Shown one piece after another: positions 25,574 through 34,526 of a DNA stretch of 64,000 nt. The notes under the pieces were generated by a model. It was not told where the DNA came from. It saw nothing but the letters and a program-made list of their open reading frames with translations, and did no database searches. Positions within the stretch are counted from its first letter, which is position 1, and each line of letters starts with the position of its first letter. Origin of the DNA: Prauserella rugosa (GTDB lineage Bacteria > Actinomycetota > Actinomycetes > Mycobacteriales > Pseudonocardiaceae). The stretch is from assembly GCF_000719975.1 (NCBI RefSeq), contig NZ_JOIJ01000005.1, positions 1 to 64,000 of the forward strand, given 5' to 3'. Position numbers and translations under genes: made by a program.

Positions 25574-26164
25574 TCAGATGTCCTTGCCTTTCGGGGCTGC
25601 GCGGAGGTGGGCGCGTTCGCCCTGCTTGCCGAACAGGCTGAGGAATTCGACGGGTTCGCAGTCCGCCGAACCGAACCAGTGGGGCACGCGGGTGTCGAAT
25701 TCCGCGGCCTCGCCGGGGGTGAGGGCCAGATCGTGTTCGCCGAGCACGAGCCGCAGTCTGCCGTTGAGGACGTAGAGCCACTCGTAGCCCTCGTGGGTCT
25801 GCGGGTCGGGTTCGGGTGGGGTGTCGCAGCCGGGCAGGACCATCTTGTACGCCTGGATCCCTCCCGGACGCCGCGTGAGCGGCAACAGCGTCATCCCGTG
25901 TCTGGTCACCGGGCGCAGGTGGACGCGTGGATCGCCGGTGGGTGGCGCGTCGACCAGCTCGTCGAGTGCGACGCCGTGCGCCTTGGCCAGCGGGAAGAGC
26001 AGTTCGAGGGTCGGCCGGCGGGTGCCGGATTCCAGGCGCGAGAGTGTGCTGACCGAGATGCCCGTCCGCTCGGACAGTTCCGAGAGCGTCAGCTGTTGCT
26101 GTGTTCGCAACGCCCGCAACCGCGGTCCGACGGCGTCGAGGGCCTGGCCCAGTTCCTCGTCCAT
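25574..26164 (-). CDS. XRE-family regulator with cupin domain
   Basis: The 196-residue protein has an N-terminal helix-turn-helix (LTLSELSERTGISVSTLSRLESGTRRPT) and a C-terminal cupin (THEGYEWLYVLNGRLRLVLGEHDLALTPGEAAEFDTRVPHWF). Such regulators sense small metabolites and usually control the adjacent divergent gene. ATG 26164 is preferred to the upstream in-frame start because it sits just outside the operator-like repeat. The next gene, a flavoprotein, is divergent. Confidence 0.85.
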   Translation of the reverse strand: MDEELGQALDAVGPRLRALRTQQQLTLSELSERTGISVSTLSRLESGTRRPTLELLFPLAKAHGVALDELVDAPPTGDPRVHLRPVTRHGMTLLPLTRRPGGIQAYKMVLPGCDTPPEPDPQTHEGYEWLYVLNGRLRLVLGEHDLALTPGEAAEFDTRVPHWFGSADCEPVEFLSLFGKQGERAHLRAAPKGKDI

Positions 26165-26173
26165 ACGCGCGAG

Positions 26174-26200
26174 TTTGCCACCTCGGCAAAGAACTTTGCC
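26174..26200. promoter_or_regulatory. Candidate operator of the XRE-cupin regulator
   Basis: TTTGCC (26174-26179) and GGCAAA (26185-26190) form a perfect inverted repeat, and a third half-site TTTGCC lies at 26195-26200. The site is ten bases from the regulator start and about 80 from the divergent flavoprotein gene. Confidence 0.55.
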
Positions 26201-26282
26201 ACCTTCTGTGGGGTTGGTGCACAGTCGCCGGTGGGAGCGATCCGCAGGCGAATGCGCCGGAAGGGACACGGAGGAGAGGGCA

Positions 26283-27311
26283 ATGACAGCGCGAGGGGAA
26301 GACCGGAACGGGCTCTACGACGTCGTGGTGATCGGGGGCGGGGCGGCCGGGCTCAACGCAGCCCTGATGTTGGCCCGCGCGCGTCGCAGCGTGGTCGTGC
26401 TCGACGCGGGGCAGCCCCGCAACGCACCCGCCCACGCCGTGCACGGACTGCTCGGCAGGGAGGGCATGTCGCCGGCCGCGTTGCTCGAGCGCGGCCGCGA
26501 GGAGGTGCGTTCCTACGGCGGCGAGGTGGTGACGGCCGAGGTCACCGACGTGTCGGCGGGTGAGGACGGCCGGTTCACGGTGTCGGCCTCGGACGGGCTC
26601 GTCCACCGGGCGCGACGGGTGCTCGTGACGACCGGCCTCGTCGACGAGCTGCCGGACGTCGAAGGGCTGCGCGAGCGCTGGGGGCGGGACGTCGTGCACT
26701 GCCCGTACTGCCACGGCTGGGAGGTCCGCGACCGGGCCATCGGCGTTCTGGCCAACGGCCCGATGGCGTTGCACCAGGCGTCGTTGTTCCGCCAGTGGAG
26801 CGACGACGTCGTGTTCTTCACGCGCGGCACTGCGGTCCCGGACGAGCAGCGTGAGCAGCTGCTCGCCAGGGGTGTGCGGCTCGTGGAGGGCGAGGTCGAG
26901 GCGATCACGGTGGACGACGATCGCATCACAGGGGTGCGCATGGCCGGCGGCTCGACGGTCGCGCGGGACGTCGTCGCGGTGGGCACGCGGATGCTGGCGC
27001 GGGCGGGATTCCTCGCGGGGCTCGGCCTGCGCGCGCGGGAACACCCGTCGGGCGCGGGTGACCACCTGCCGGTCGACGCACGAGGACAGACGGACGTGCC
27101 AGGAGTGTGGGCGGCAGGCAACGTGACGGACCCGTCGGCGCAGGTCGGTGGTGCCGCGGCGGCCGGCGCGTTCACGGCCGCGCAGATCAATGGGGACCTC
27201 GTGCAGGAGGACACGCGGATCGCGGTGGCCGCCTACCGCGACCCGTTCTCGGCGGACGCCGAATCGCAGGTCGCCGAACTGGTCGCGGGCGACGCCCGGC
27301 ACGGCCTCTGA
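26283..27311 (+). CDS. Thioredoxin reductase-like NAD(P)/FAD oxidoreductase
   Basis: The 342-residue product has an FAD fold (VVVIGGGAAGLNAALMLARARR), a redox CPYC pair in HCPYCHGWE, and a closing FAD motif (GVWAAGNVTDPSAQVGGAAAAG). It is related to thioredoxin reductases, but the NADPH segment is irregular, so the partner may be another thiol or a secondary-metabolite substrate, as in dithiol oxidases. ATG 26283 follows GGAGAGGGCA. The divergent XRE-cupin regulator probably controls it. Confidence 0.82.
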   Translation: MTARGEDRNGLYDVVVIGGGAAGLNAALMLARARRSVVVLDAGQPRNAPAHAVHGLLGREGMSPAALLERGREEVRSYGGEVVTAEVTDVSAGEDGRFTVSASDGLVHRARRVLVTTGLVDELPDVEGLRERWGRDVVHCPYCHGWEVRDRAIGVLANGPMALHQASLFRQWSDDVVFFTRGTAVPDEQREQLLARGVRLVEGEVEAITVDDDRITGVRMAGGSTVARDVVAVGTRMLARAGFLAGLGLRAREHPSGAGDHLPVDARGQTDVPGVWAAGNVTDPSAQVGGAAAAGAFTAAQINGDLVQEDTRIAVAAYRDPFSADAESQVAELVAGDARHGL

Positions 27312-27387
27312 GGACGGGCCCGGCCCCTCGGCACGGCTCGGCGTCTCGGCACGGCCCGGCCGCTGAGCAGGCCTGCTGGGCACACGA

Positions 27388-27474
27388 AGCCCCCAGGGCC
27401 CCGGTCTCCGGAGGTTCCGGTGTCGTCAGGACGCCGGAACACGGCCGGGTGTGACCGGGGTGCCCTGGGGGCAC
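27388..27474. terminator. Long imperfect hairpin between convergent genes
   Basis: AGCCCCCAGGGC and CCCGGTC pair with GACCGGG and GCCCTGGGGGC ending near 27474, with an inner TTCCGG/CCGGAA stem. It resembles the citrate synthase terminator and separates convergent genes. Confidence 0.55.
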
Positions 27475-27522
27475 TGTGAAACCGGGCCGCGCGAGGCGGC
27501 GATGTACTGCTGGGCCGTGCGG

Positions 27523-27849
27523 TCAGGCCTTGGTGCTTTCCCTGATGGCTAGGGGCACACCTGCCAGGTCCTCCTCGTTGCAGAGGATCTTCAGGTTGTA
27601 GTACGGGTAGCCGTCCCGATCGTCGTAGTCGAGGTGGACCGCGATGACGTCCGCGGGTTCACCGAGCCACTGCTGTGCCTGCCGAAGCCATGCCGCGCCG
27701 CGCTCCAGAGCGGCGGGGAGATCGTCGTCTCGGAACTCGACGGGCCGGTAGGGCACATCGTGGATGTGATCCCGCGGATCGGCGGGCGTGGGAAGCCCGG
27801 GAGCGACTCCCGCGTCGTTGAGTTCCAGGTGGATTGTCTGTTCACTCAC
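27523..27849 (-). CDS. Conserved hypothetical protein (108 aa)
   Basis: GTG 27849 opens a frame starting (M)SEQTIHLELNDAG and ending LAIRESTKA; the longer upstream reading runs into the neighbouring intergenic region and lacks support. The protein is acidic, with aromatic clusters (HLDYDDRDGYPYYNLKIL) and no Cys, signal or membrane segment. I do not recognise a named family. It stands alone between a terminator-like hairpin and a TetR gene. Confidence 0.6.
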   Translation of the reverse strand: MSEQTIHLELNDAGVAPGLPTPADPRDHIHDVPYRPVEFRDDDLPAALERGAAWLRQAQQWLGEPADVIAVHLDYDDRDGYPYYNLKILCNEEDLAGVPLAIRESTKA

Positions 27850-27907
27850 CCCACGAGCGTCCCTTAGCATCGCCTCCGGGGCAAGCGCCACCCCCGTCAC
27901 GCTGCTG

Positions 27908-28513
27908 TTACCGCTGTCGCGGAGGCCCACCGAGCATGCCCCGTGCCAGGTCCGCGTAGTGCTCGGCCAACGCGGCGGCCGGCAGCGGACCGCGTGGCGA
28001 GAACCACCTGGCGACGCCGTTGCACATGTCCAGCAGCGCGAGCCTGGTCGCCGTGGGCTCACCGGTGGTGAACGTCCCGTTCCGCAGGCCGTCGTCGATC
28101 GCGTCGGCCCACAGCTTCTCGTACGCATCGCGGATACCGACGACGCCTCGTCTCGAGGCCGCCGAGAGCGCGTCGACCTCGTTGTCGACCACGCGTGTGC
28201 GTTGCGGTTCGCGGGCGTGCCTGGTGACGTGCAGCACCACGAGGCGGTCGAGTCGTTCGGCCGGATCGTCCACCCCGTCGAGCGTGGCGTGGGCGGCATC
28301 GAGCAGGCTCTGCAGCGAGTCCCGCATGATCTCGGCGAGCAGCTGCTCCTTCGTCGGCATGTAGTGGTACAGACTCGCCGACGACAGTTGCGCGGCCTCG
28401 GCCAGATCGCGGATGCCGGTGCCGTGGAATCCCTTGGTGGCGAACAGTTTGACCGCCGCGCGGTGCACGCGTTCCCTGCTGGTTCGCCCGGACGTCGCCT
28501 TGGTCACAGCCAC
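27908..28513 (-). CDS. TetR-family regulator
   Basis: The 201-residue protein has a canonical TetR N-terminus (GIRDLAEAAQLSSASLYHYMPTKEQLLAEI) and a TetR_C-like ligand domain of the type found with fatty-acid genes. Its start overlaps the end of the acyl-CoA ligase gene by ten bases, making it the last gene of the operon beginning at 30782. It probably represses that operon through the palindrome at 30804-30818. Confidence 0.88.
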   Translation of the reverse strand: MAVTKATSGRTSRERVHRAAVKLFATKGFHGTGIRDLAEAAQLSSASLYHYMPTKEQLLAEIMRDSLQSLLDAAHATLDGVDDPAERLDRLVVLHVTRHAREPQRTRVVDNEVDALSAASRRGVVGIRDAYEKLWADAIDDGLRNGTFTTGEPTATRLALLDMCNGVARWFSPRGPLPAAALAEHYADLARGMLGGPPRQR

Positions 28514-30027
28514 GCCCCCTCCCTGCGGTCGTAGGCACCCGCGCGTTGGTCTCCCTCGCGCAGCCTGCCCTTCGCGACGCGTTCCGACGGAGTGCGCGGA
28601 AGACTATCCACAATGGACCAGTACCGGGGAACCTTGAATCGCGCGAGTTTCGTCTCGCAGAACGTGGCCAGTTCCTCGGGGGAACGGGACGCGGCGAGGA
28701 CGACGTAGGCCTTGACCTCCTCACCCCTGAGTTCGTCCGGAACCGCGACGACCGCGGCCGATTCGACGTCGGGGTGCAGCAGCAGGGCCCGTTCCACCTC
28801 GTCGGCCGCGATGTTCTCGCCGCTGCGGCGGATCATGTCCTTGGTGCGGCCGACGTAGAACACGCGGCCCTGCTCGTCCATGCGCGCGATGTCGCCGGTG
28901 TGGAACCAGCCGCCGCGGAACGCCTCGGCAGTCGCGTCCGGGTCGTCGTGGTAGCGGTGCATCAGGCCGGTGCCGCGGATGAGCAGTTCGCCGTCGGTGC
29001 CGCGCGGGACGGGTACTCCGTGCTCGTCGGCGATCACGACCTCGCGATGGGCGGCCGGTCGTCCGATGCAGCCGCTGCCCACGAGTTCGTCGTGGTCGCC
29101 GGGATACATGCGGATGTCGCCGCCGGTCTCGGTCATGCCGAACGCCTCGTACCACGGCACTCCCCAGCGCTGTTCGAGTTCGGCGTGCAGCTCGGGGGGA
29201 ATGGCCGAGGCCGTGATCGCCCGGACCCGGTGCTCGCGGTCCTCGGGGCAGGCCGGCATGCGCAACAACAGCGTCGGCATGAGGCCGAGACAGTAGAACC
29301 ACGTCACTCCGTGGTCGCGCACCTTCTGCCAGAACGTCGAAGGGTGGAACCGGTCGAGCACGACGAGGGTCGCGCCAGAGCGCAGGCCCAACGCGACGTT
29401 CCACTGTGGATCGATGTAGTGGAACGGCTGCGCGGTGAGCAGCACGTCGTCGGACGTGATCGCGGGGAACGCCGTCGCCAGGTCGTCGGCGAGCGTCGTC
29501 CAGTAGCGGTGCGGAAGGACGCAGCCCTTGGGAGCGCCTGTGGTGCCCGACGTGTACTGGATGTTGGTCGGCGTCTCCGGGGTCGGGGTGAACGGATCCG
29601 GCGGCGGAGCCGGCGCGACCGCCGCGAGCTCGTCGGTGGTCACCACTGCACGCAGGGACGTGGCGGGTGCCACCGACCGCAGGACGTCGGCGAACTCCGG
29701 CGAGGCCACCGCGAGCGTCGCGCCGGAGTGGGCCACGACGTGCCCGCCGTCCAGCTCGCGGTATCCGGTGTTGACGGGGACGAGCGCCGCACCGAGCCGG
29801 GCGAGTGCCAGCCACAGCAACGGAAATTCCGGACGGTTGGCGACCATGACGGCCACCCGGTCGCCCGGCCGCACCCCGTGGGCGGCCAACGCGGCGGCGA
29901 CCTCGTGGGTGCGGCGCTCGACGTCGGCGAACGTCAGCCGCTCGCCCGTGTGGTCGAAGATCCACGCGTCCTTGCCGGGCCAGCGCGCGGCGGCCGTGTC
30001 GACGAGTTCGACGAGGTGCTGACTCAT
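28504..30027 (-). CDS. AMP-dependent acyl-CoA synthetase/ligase
   Basis: The 507-residue enzyme shows YTSGTTGAPKG, FGMTETGG, DGELLIRG, WFHTGD, GRTKDMIRRSGENI and a terminal KGRLRE region with the catalytic lysine. It most resembles crotonobetaine/carnitine- or fatty acid-CoA ligases, but the acid is not indicated. ATG 30027 overlaps the hydratase stop by four bases. It is the middle gene of a hydratase-ligase-TetR operon. Confidence 0.88.
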   Translation of the reverse strand: MSQHLVELVDTAAARWPGKDAWIFDHTGERLTFADVERRTHEVAAALAAHGVRPGDRVAVMVANRPEFPLLWLALARLGAALVPVNTGYRELDGGHVVAHSGATLAVASPEFADVLRSVAPATSLRAVVTTDELAAVAPAPPPDPFTPTPETPTNIQYTSGTTGAPKGCVLPHRYWTTLADDLATAFPAITSDDVLLTAQPFHYIDPQWNVALGLRSGATLVVLDRFHPSTFWQKVRDHGVTWFYCLGLMPTLLLRMPACPEDREHRVRAITASAIPPELHAELEQRWGVPWYEAFGMTETGGDIRMYPGDHDELVGSGCIGRPAAHREVVIADEHGVPVPRGTDGELLIRGTGLMHRYHDDPDATAEAFRGGWFHTGDIARMDEQGRVFYVGRTKDMIRRSGENIAADEVERALLLHPDVESAAVVAVPDELRGEEVKAYVVLAASRSPEELATFCETKLARFKVPRYWSIVDSLPRTPSERVAKGRLREGDQRAGAYDRREGAWL

Positions 30028-30782
30028 CGCGACCGGAACTCCTCCTCGCTGCGGGTGACCTCGGGGGTGTGCTCGGTGAGCAGAGCGTGGGTGACCTCCA
30101 GCTCCAGCACGGTGTCGAGCGCCGAGTCGATGCCGTGGTCGAGTGCCCGCTTCGCCAGCGCCACCGAGCGGGGCGGTTTGGCGGCGAGCGTGGTCGCCAG
30201 TTCGATGGCCCGGTGGTGCAGCTCCGCGCGCGGTACGACCTCGTTGACCAGTCCGAGGCTCGCGGCCCTCGCGGCGTCGACGCGCTCGCCCAGCAGCATC
30301 AACTCCTTGGCCCTGAGCGGTCCGACCAGCAGTGGAAGCAGGCGCGAGGCCGCGCCGGTGACGCTCAGCCCCAGGCCTGCCTCGGGGAAGGCGAAGACCG
30401 CGTCGTCGGCCGCCACGACCAGATCGCAGCCGAGGGCGAACTCGGCGCCCGCGCCGATCGCGTAACCGTGGACCGCGGCGATCACCGGCTGGCGCAGGCC
30501 GCGCAGCCGCCTGGTCACGTCCTGGAGACGCTCCAGCCGGGCGCGGGAATCGCCCTCCGGGGCAGGCTCCTTGAGGTCGTGCCCCGCGCAGAACGCCCTG
30601 CCCGCGCCCGTGAGCACGACCGCGTGCGTGTCCTGCGAGGCGGCGATCTCGTCCAGCGCGGCGAGCAGGTCGTCGACGAGCTGCGGTGCGACCGCGTTGA
30701 GGCGGTCGGGGCGATTGAGACGGACGACGGCGACACCGGCGACGCCGTCGTCGGTGTCGAGTTCCACGGCTGGGGTCGGCAT
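30024..30782 (-). CDS. Enoyl-CoA hydratase/isomerase
   Basis: The 252-residue crotonase has the oxyanion-hole segments GAGRAFCAGHDL and GYAIGAGAEFALGCDLVVAADDAVFAFPE. One usual catalytic glutamate position reads A-E-F, and the second is in PEAGL. It hydrates enoyl-CoA or acts in a related crotonase reaction. It leads the operon with the ligase and TetR. Upstream lies a palindrome that may be the operator. Confidence 0.88.
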   Translation of the reverse strand: MPTPAVELDTDDGVAGVAVVRLNRPDRLNAVAPQLVDDLLAALDEIAASQDTHAVVLTGAGRAFCAGHDLKEPAPEGDSRARLERLQDVTRRLRGLRQPVIAAVHGYAIGAGAEFALGCDLVVAADDAVFAFPEAGLGLSVTGAASRLLPLLVGPLRAKELMLLGERVDAARAASLGLVNEVVPRAELHHRAIELATTLAAKPPRSVALAKRALDHGIDSALDTVLELEVTHALLTEHTPEVTRSEEEFRSR

Positions 30783-30803
30783 GGCCTCAACGGTAGCTCA
30801 GCC

Positions 30804-30818
30804 GATCAATCGATCGAT
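30804..30818. promoter_or_regulatory. Candidate operator upstream of the hydratase operon
   Basis: GATCAATCGATCGAT (30804-30818) is an AT-rich, nearly palindromic island 22 bases before the hydratase start, in otherwise GC-rich DNA. It suits the TetR protein encoded in the same operon. Confidence 0.4.
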
Positions 30819-30867
30819 AGACCCGAAGGGTGGCGGATGCCGGCTGACCTGTGCTGAACTGCATGTC

Positions 30868-31308
30868 ATGCCGGTACGCGATGCAACGGTCGACGACGTC
30901 GAGGACATCTGCCTGCTCATCGAGGAACACGCCCGCTACGAGGGCAAGGACGATCTCGAGCTCGACCGCGGGGACATGGCCCAGTACCTGTTCGGCCCCG
31001 AGCCCAAGGCCTGGGTGGTGATCGCCGAGGTCGACGGGGTCACCGCGGGCATGGCCCTGTGCACCTGGACGTTCCCGAGCTGGGACGCCAGGCCCGGGGT
31101 GTTTCTCGACGACCTGTTCGTCAAGCCCGAGTTCCGCAGGCACGGTCTCGGCAGGGAGCTGATGGCAGAGCTCGGCAAGCGCACCAGCGGCCGCGTCGAA
31201 TGGGACATGCAGGAGGGCAACGACAAGGCCGAGGCCTTCTACGCCTCGCTCGGCGGCAGGCCCGTCGAAGGCTGGATCAAGTACCGGTGGTGGCCCGAGG
31301 GTCGGTGA
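30868..31308 (+). CDS. GNAT-family N-acetyltransferase
   Basis: The 146-residue protein has the GNAT core: an N-terminal strand and helix (RDATVDDVEDICLLIEEHARYE), acetyl-CoA loop FVKPEFRRHGLGRELM at about 86-101, and a C-terminal FYASLGGRPVEGW. It resembles diamine/aminoglycoside-type acetyltransferases of this length, but the acceptor is unknown. ATG 30868 is the first good start after the divergent operator region. Confidence 0.85.
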   Translation: MPVRDATVDDVEDICLLIEEHARYEGKDDLELDRGDMAQYLFGPEPKAWVVIAEVDGVTAGMALCTWTFPSWDARPGVFLDDLFVKPEFRRHGLGRELMAELGKRTSGRVEWDMQEGNDKAEAFYASLGGRPVEGWIKYRWWPEGR

Positions 31309-31421
31309 GCCCCGGACCGACGCGCGGGCCGGCCCTGCGTGCGGGGCCGGGTCCGCTGGGTGGGACGGGTGGCCGGAGGCGAATGGTCCTCGACCTGAGG
31401 ATGCGCCGTATCTTGGTATGC

Positions 31422-32105
31422 ATGGGTGACGATTCGAGTCGGCATTCGTCCTCGATCGAGGACTACATGCGCGCGATCTACGGCCTCGTCGAGCGCGGCG
31501 AGCCGGTGACGAACGCGTCCCTGGCCGGTCGGCTCGAGGTGAGCCCGTCGTCGGCGTCCGGCATGGTGACCAAGCTCGCGCAGCAGGGCCTCGTCGAGCA
31601 CGTGCCGTACCGCGGTATCGACCTCACGTCCGACGGGATGCAGCTGGCCAGGTCGGTGCTGCGCAGGCACCGGCTCATCGAGACCTACCTGGTCTCCGAG
31701 CTCGGCTACACCTGGGACGAGGTCCACGAGGAGGCCGACCGTCTCGAACACGTGCTCTCGGACCGACTGGTGGAGCGCATCGCGGGCAAGCTCGGCAACC
31801 CCGTGCGCGATCCGCACGGTGACCCGATCCCCGGCGCCGACGGAAGCATCGAGGAGGAGCCGACCCGGCTGCTCGACGAGCTGCCCGCGGGCGCGGTCGG
31901 CCAGATCGCGCGGGTGTGGGACACCGATCCCGAACTGTTGCGGTTCCTCGCGGAGCGGTCGATCACCATCGGCGACCGGGTCGAGGTGCTGGAACGGCAG
32001 CCCTTCGGCGGTCCCGTCGTGGTGAAGATCGGGCCGCCCGCCGAGGCGGCGACCCATGCGCTGGGCACGACGATCGCCCAGGCCCTGTCGGTGACGGTCC
32101 ACTAG
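31422..32105 (+). CDS. DtxR/IdeR-family metalloregulator
   Basis: The 227-residue protein has the winged helix (SIEDYMRAIYGLVERGEPVTNASLAGRLEVSPSSASGMVTKLAQQGLV), the dimer and metal domain with RHRLIETYLV and HEEADRLEHVLSD, and a C-terminal SH3-like domain (GDRVEVLERQPFGGPVVVKIG). Iron or manganese activates such repressors. Whether it is IdeR or the MntR-type paralogue cannot be settled here. ATG 31422 has little leader, so a leaderless transcript is possible. The stop overlaps the convergent DoxX-like gene by four bases. Confidence 0.88.
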   Translation: MGDDSSRHSSSIEDYMRAIYGLVERGEPVTNASLAGRLEVSPSSASGMVTKLAQQGLVEHVPYRGIDLTSDGMQLARSVLRRHRLIETYLVSELGYTWDEVHEEADRLEHVLSDRLVERIAGKLGNPVRDPHGDPIPGADGSIEEEPTRLLDELPAGAVGQIARVWDTDPELLRFLAERSITIGDRVEVLERQPFGGPVVVKIGPPAEAATHALGTTIAQALSVTVH

Positions 32106-32470
32106 CTTCCCCCGAAGTGGAAGGCCGAGGCCACGGCCAACGCCAGGAAGAGCACCGGGAACGCGATGTTGTGCAGTACGCGCATCTGGACGTGTACCGC
32201 GGTCGCGACCACGAAGAAGCCGATCAGTCCGAGGGATGCGAGCAGGCCGATGGGCGGTGCTCCGGCCAGGCCGACGATCAGCCCCACGACACCGGCACCC
32301 TCGACGGCCGCGAGGTGCGGCAACCACTTCCGGTCGATACCCACGGCGGCGCAGTTCTGCTGGACGAACCGCGCCCGCAGCAGCTTGGCGATCACCTCGA
32401 CCGCGTTCGCGACGATGCAGACGATCGTCGCCACGAGCAGGCCGACGTCGAACGCGGCGGACAAGCCCAT
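32102..32470 (-). CDS. DoxX-like membrane protein
   Basis: The 122-residue product has four hydrophobic segments and a DoxX-like organisation (KLLRARFVQQNCAAVGI, then GAGVVGLIVGL). ATG 32470 is chosen because GGGAGG lies just upstream; the in-frame upstream start lacks one. Function of the family is poorly defined; some act with thiol or quinone redox systems. Confidence 0.75.
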   Translation of the reverse strand: MGLSAAFDVGLLVATIVCIVANAVEVIAKLLRARFVQQNCAAVGIDRKWLPHLAAVEGAGVVGLIVGLAGAPPIGLLASLGLIGFFVVATAVHVQMRVLHNIAFPVLFLALAVASAFHFGGS

Positions 32471-32603
32471 CGTGTTCCTCCCGGGGTGTGGTGCACTGGA
32501 TCTGCCGTGCACGGTCGACTATCACCCCTCTTGACGTCACACCCGGGTGAAAGGTGACGCCGCTGGTGGAACTCGCCGAGCGCCGGAGCGTCCGGCAGCG
32601 CCG

Positions 32604-33737
32604 TCACCGCGCGGCGAGAGCGCCGAACCGCCTGCGCACGTCGGCCGTGGTGAGGCCGAAGTCGGCCAGCGAGTAGCGGTGCGACGGTTTCGCGGCTCCG
32701 GTCGTGGTGTCGGTGTGGAGCGCACGCATCGCCCCGCGCGCCTCGTCGGACAGCGGCAGCCCGAAGTGCCGGTAGGCGTCCTCGACGACGGCCAGCGGAT
32801 CGGTGACGAAGTCGTCGTACCGCACGTCGAAGAAGCGTGCCTGATCGTGCCGCGAACGTTCGGTGGTGAACCGTTCGAGCGCGCGGGCCCACAGCTCGAG
32901 CTGGTCCCTGCCGATCGTCTCGCCGGTGAACGTCTCGGACCAGCCCGCGCTCGCCTGCGCGTTGAGGCTGCACACCGAGGCGATGGCGGTCTCCGGCTCA
33001 CGATGGGTCTGGATCACCAGCGCGTCCGGGTACACGCGCAGCAACGCGTCGAGTGCCACGAGGTGGCTCGGGTTCTTCAGCACCCAGCGTCTGCCGGTGT
33101 CGGCCAGTCCGATGAGTTGCAGGTTCGCCCGGTGTCGCCGATACGCACCGGTCCAGTCCTGTTCGGACAGCCACTGCGAGTAGGACGGCACGTGTGCCAG
33201 ACATTCGTACGACACCGAGCGCATCGACTGGCGCAACAGCTGCCAGCATTCCTCGACCTGATCGGCGGACATCGCGTGCACGCCCAGGAACTCCGGGTTG
33301 TCCACGTGGTACTGCTCGTAACCCGCCTGGATGCGCTGGAAGACCGGGTCGTCGGCCCACGTCGAACGCGGCGGACGCGGCTGCGGCACCTCGGTCAGCC
33401 AGACCTCGAGGCCCTGGTTCGCGGGATCGGCGGTCAGCAACCGGTGCAGTGCCGTCGTGCCGGTGCGGGGCAGCCCGGTGACGAAGATCGGCCGCTCGAC
33501 GGGGACGTCGGCGTGTTCGGGGTGCCGCTTCCACGCCGCCTCGCTCAGCAGTCGTGCCATGAGTGCGCCGCGGAGGAACGCCCGTTTCACCTTGCGCCCC
33601 ACCGCGGTCAGCGACGCCTCGCGGTCGTAGGCGTCGAGCAGCACGGCGAGTCCGTCGGTGTAGTCGTCGGTGCCGAAGTCGTCGAGCCCGGTGATGCGGC
33701 TCGCGGACTCGTGCAGCTCGTCGATGGTCGCGACCAT
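32604..33737 (-). CDS. Sulfotransferase family protein (Rv3529c-like context)
   Basis: The 377-residue enzyme has the PAPS 5'-phosphosulfate loop FVTGLPRTGTTAL at 85-97 and a 3'-phosphate region around VLKNPSHLVALDAL and QTHREPETAIASV. It would transfer sulfate from PAPS to an alcohol. It ends a minus-strand group with SDR, DUF1214 and SnoaL-like genes. In M. tuberculosis the comparable trio Rv3529c-Rv3531c belongs to the KstR regulon. The sulfated molecule is unknown. Confidence 0.85.
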   Translation of the reverse strand: MVATIDELHESASRITGLDDFGTDDYTDGLAVLLDAYDREASLTAVGRKVKRAFLRGALMARLLSEAAWKRHPEHADVPVERPIFVTGLPRTGTTALHRLLTADPANQGLEVWLTEVPQPRPPRSTWADDPVFQRIQAGYEQYHVDNPEFLGVHAMSADQVEECWQLLRQSMRSVSYECLAHVPSYSQWLSEQDWTGAYRRHRANLQLIGLADTGRRWVLKNPSHLVALDALLRVYPDALVIQTHREPETAIASVCSLNAQASAGWSETFTGETIGRDQLELWARALERFTTERSRHDQARFFDVRYDDFVTDPLAVVEDAYRHFGLPLSDEARGAMRALHTDTTTGAAKPSHRYSLADFGLTTADVRRRFGALAAR

Positions 33738-33749
33738 GACAGCGCCTCC

Positions 33750-34526
33750 TCAGTGGTGGAACTCGCCCGCGTTGACGTCGAGACACTGACCGGTGATCGC
33801 GCGTGCCAGTGGCGACGCGAGGAACACCGCCGCATCGGCGATCTCCTCGGGTTCGGGAAGCCTGCGCAGGTCGGTGGCGGCGGCTGTCTCGTCGTAGATC
33901 TGCTGCGGGTCGACGCCGCGTTCACCTGCGAGGTGGGCGAAATAGGCGCGCAGCAGATCGGCCCAGATGTACCCGGGGGCCACCGAGTTGACGCGGACGC
34001 CCGAAGGGCCGAGCTCGCTCGCCAGGCTCTGCGACACCGACAACAGTGCGGATTTGGCCATCTTGTACGGACCGTAGAGGCTGCGCGCATGCCGCAGCAC
34101 CGCGGAGTTGATCATCACCACGGCGCCGGAGCGCTCGGCGAGGCGCGGGGCGCACAGCCGGGTCAGGCGCAGTGCCGCGATCACGTTCACGTCCAGTGCG
34201 CGGCCGAGCGCGGAGACGTCGACGTCGCACAGATCCGCCATCGGCGGCATCGAGAAGGCGTTGTTCACCAACGCGTCGATCCTGCCGAACTCGTCCACAG
34301 CGGACTGGACGGCACCGGTGCAGGCGTCGTCGTCGGTGATGTCGGCCGCCGCGACGAGTGCACGCCTGCCGAGTGCGCGCACCTGCTCGGCGACCGCCTC
34401 CAGTCGCTGCTTGTCGCGCGCGAGGAGCACGACGTCGGCTCCGGCGTGTGCGCTCTGCACCGCGATCGCCCTGCCGAGCCCGGGGCCGACCCCCGAGACC
34501 AGCACGACCTTGCCGCTCAGGATCAT
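33750..34526 (-). CDS. Short-chain dehydrogenase/reductase (Rv3530c-like context)
   Basis: The 258-residue product is a classical SDR: GVGPGLGRAI nucleotide loop at 12-21, NNAFSMPP, serine in MINSAV and YKMAK as the YxxxK motif. It oxidises or reduces a hydroxyl/keto group with NAD(P). ATG 34526 is chosen because it overlaps the upstream stop as ATGA. Co-transcription with the DUF1214 and sulfotransferase genes suggests sterol or lipid metabolism. Confidence 0.9.
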   Translation of the reverse strand: MILSGKVVLVSGVGPGLGRAIAVQSAHAGADVVLLARDKQRLEAVAEQVRALGRRALVAAADITDDDACTGAVQSAVDEFGRIDALVNNAFSMPPMADLCDVDVSALGRALDVNVIAALRLTRLCAPRLAERSGAVVMINSAVLRHARSLYGPYKMAKSALLSVSQSLASELGPSGVRVNSVAPGYIWADLLRAYFAHLAGERGVDPQQIYDETAAATDLRRLPEPEEIADAAVFLASPLARAITGQCLDVNAGEFHH

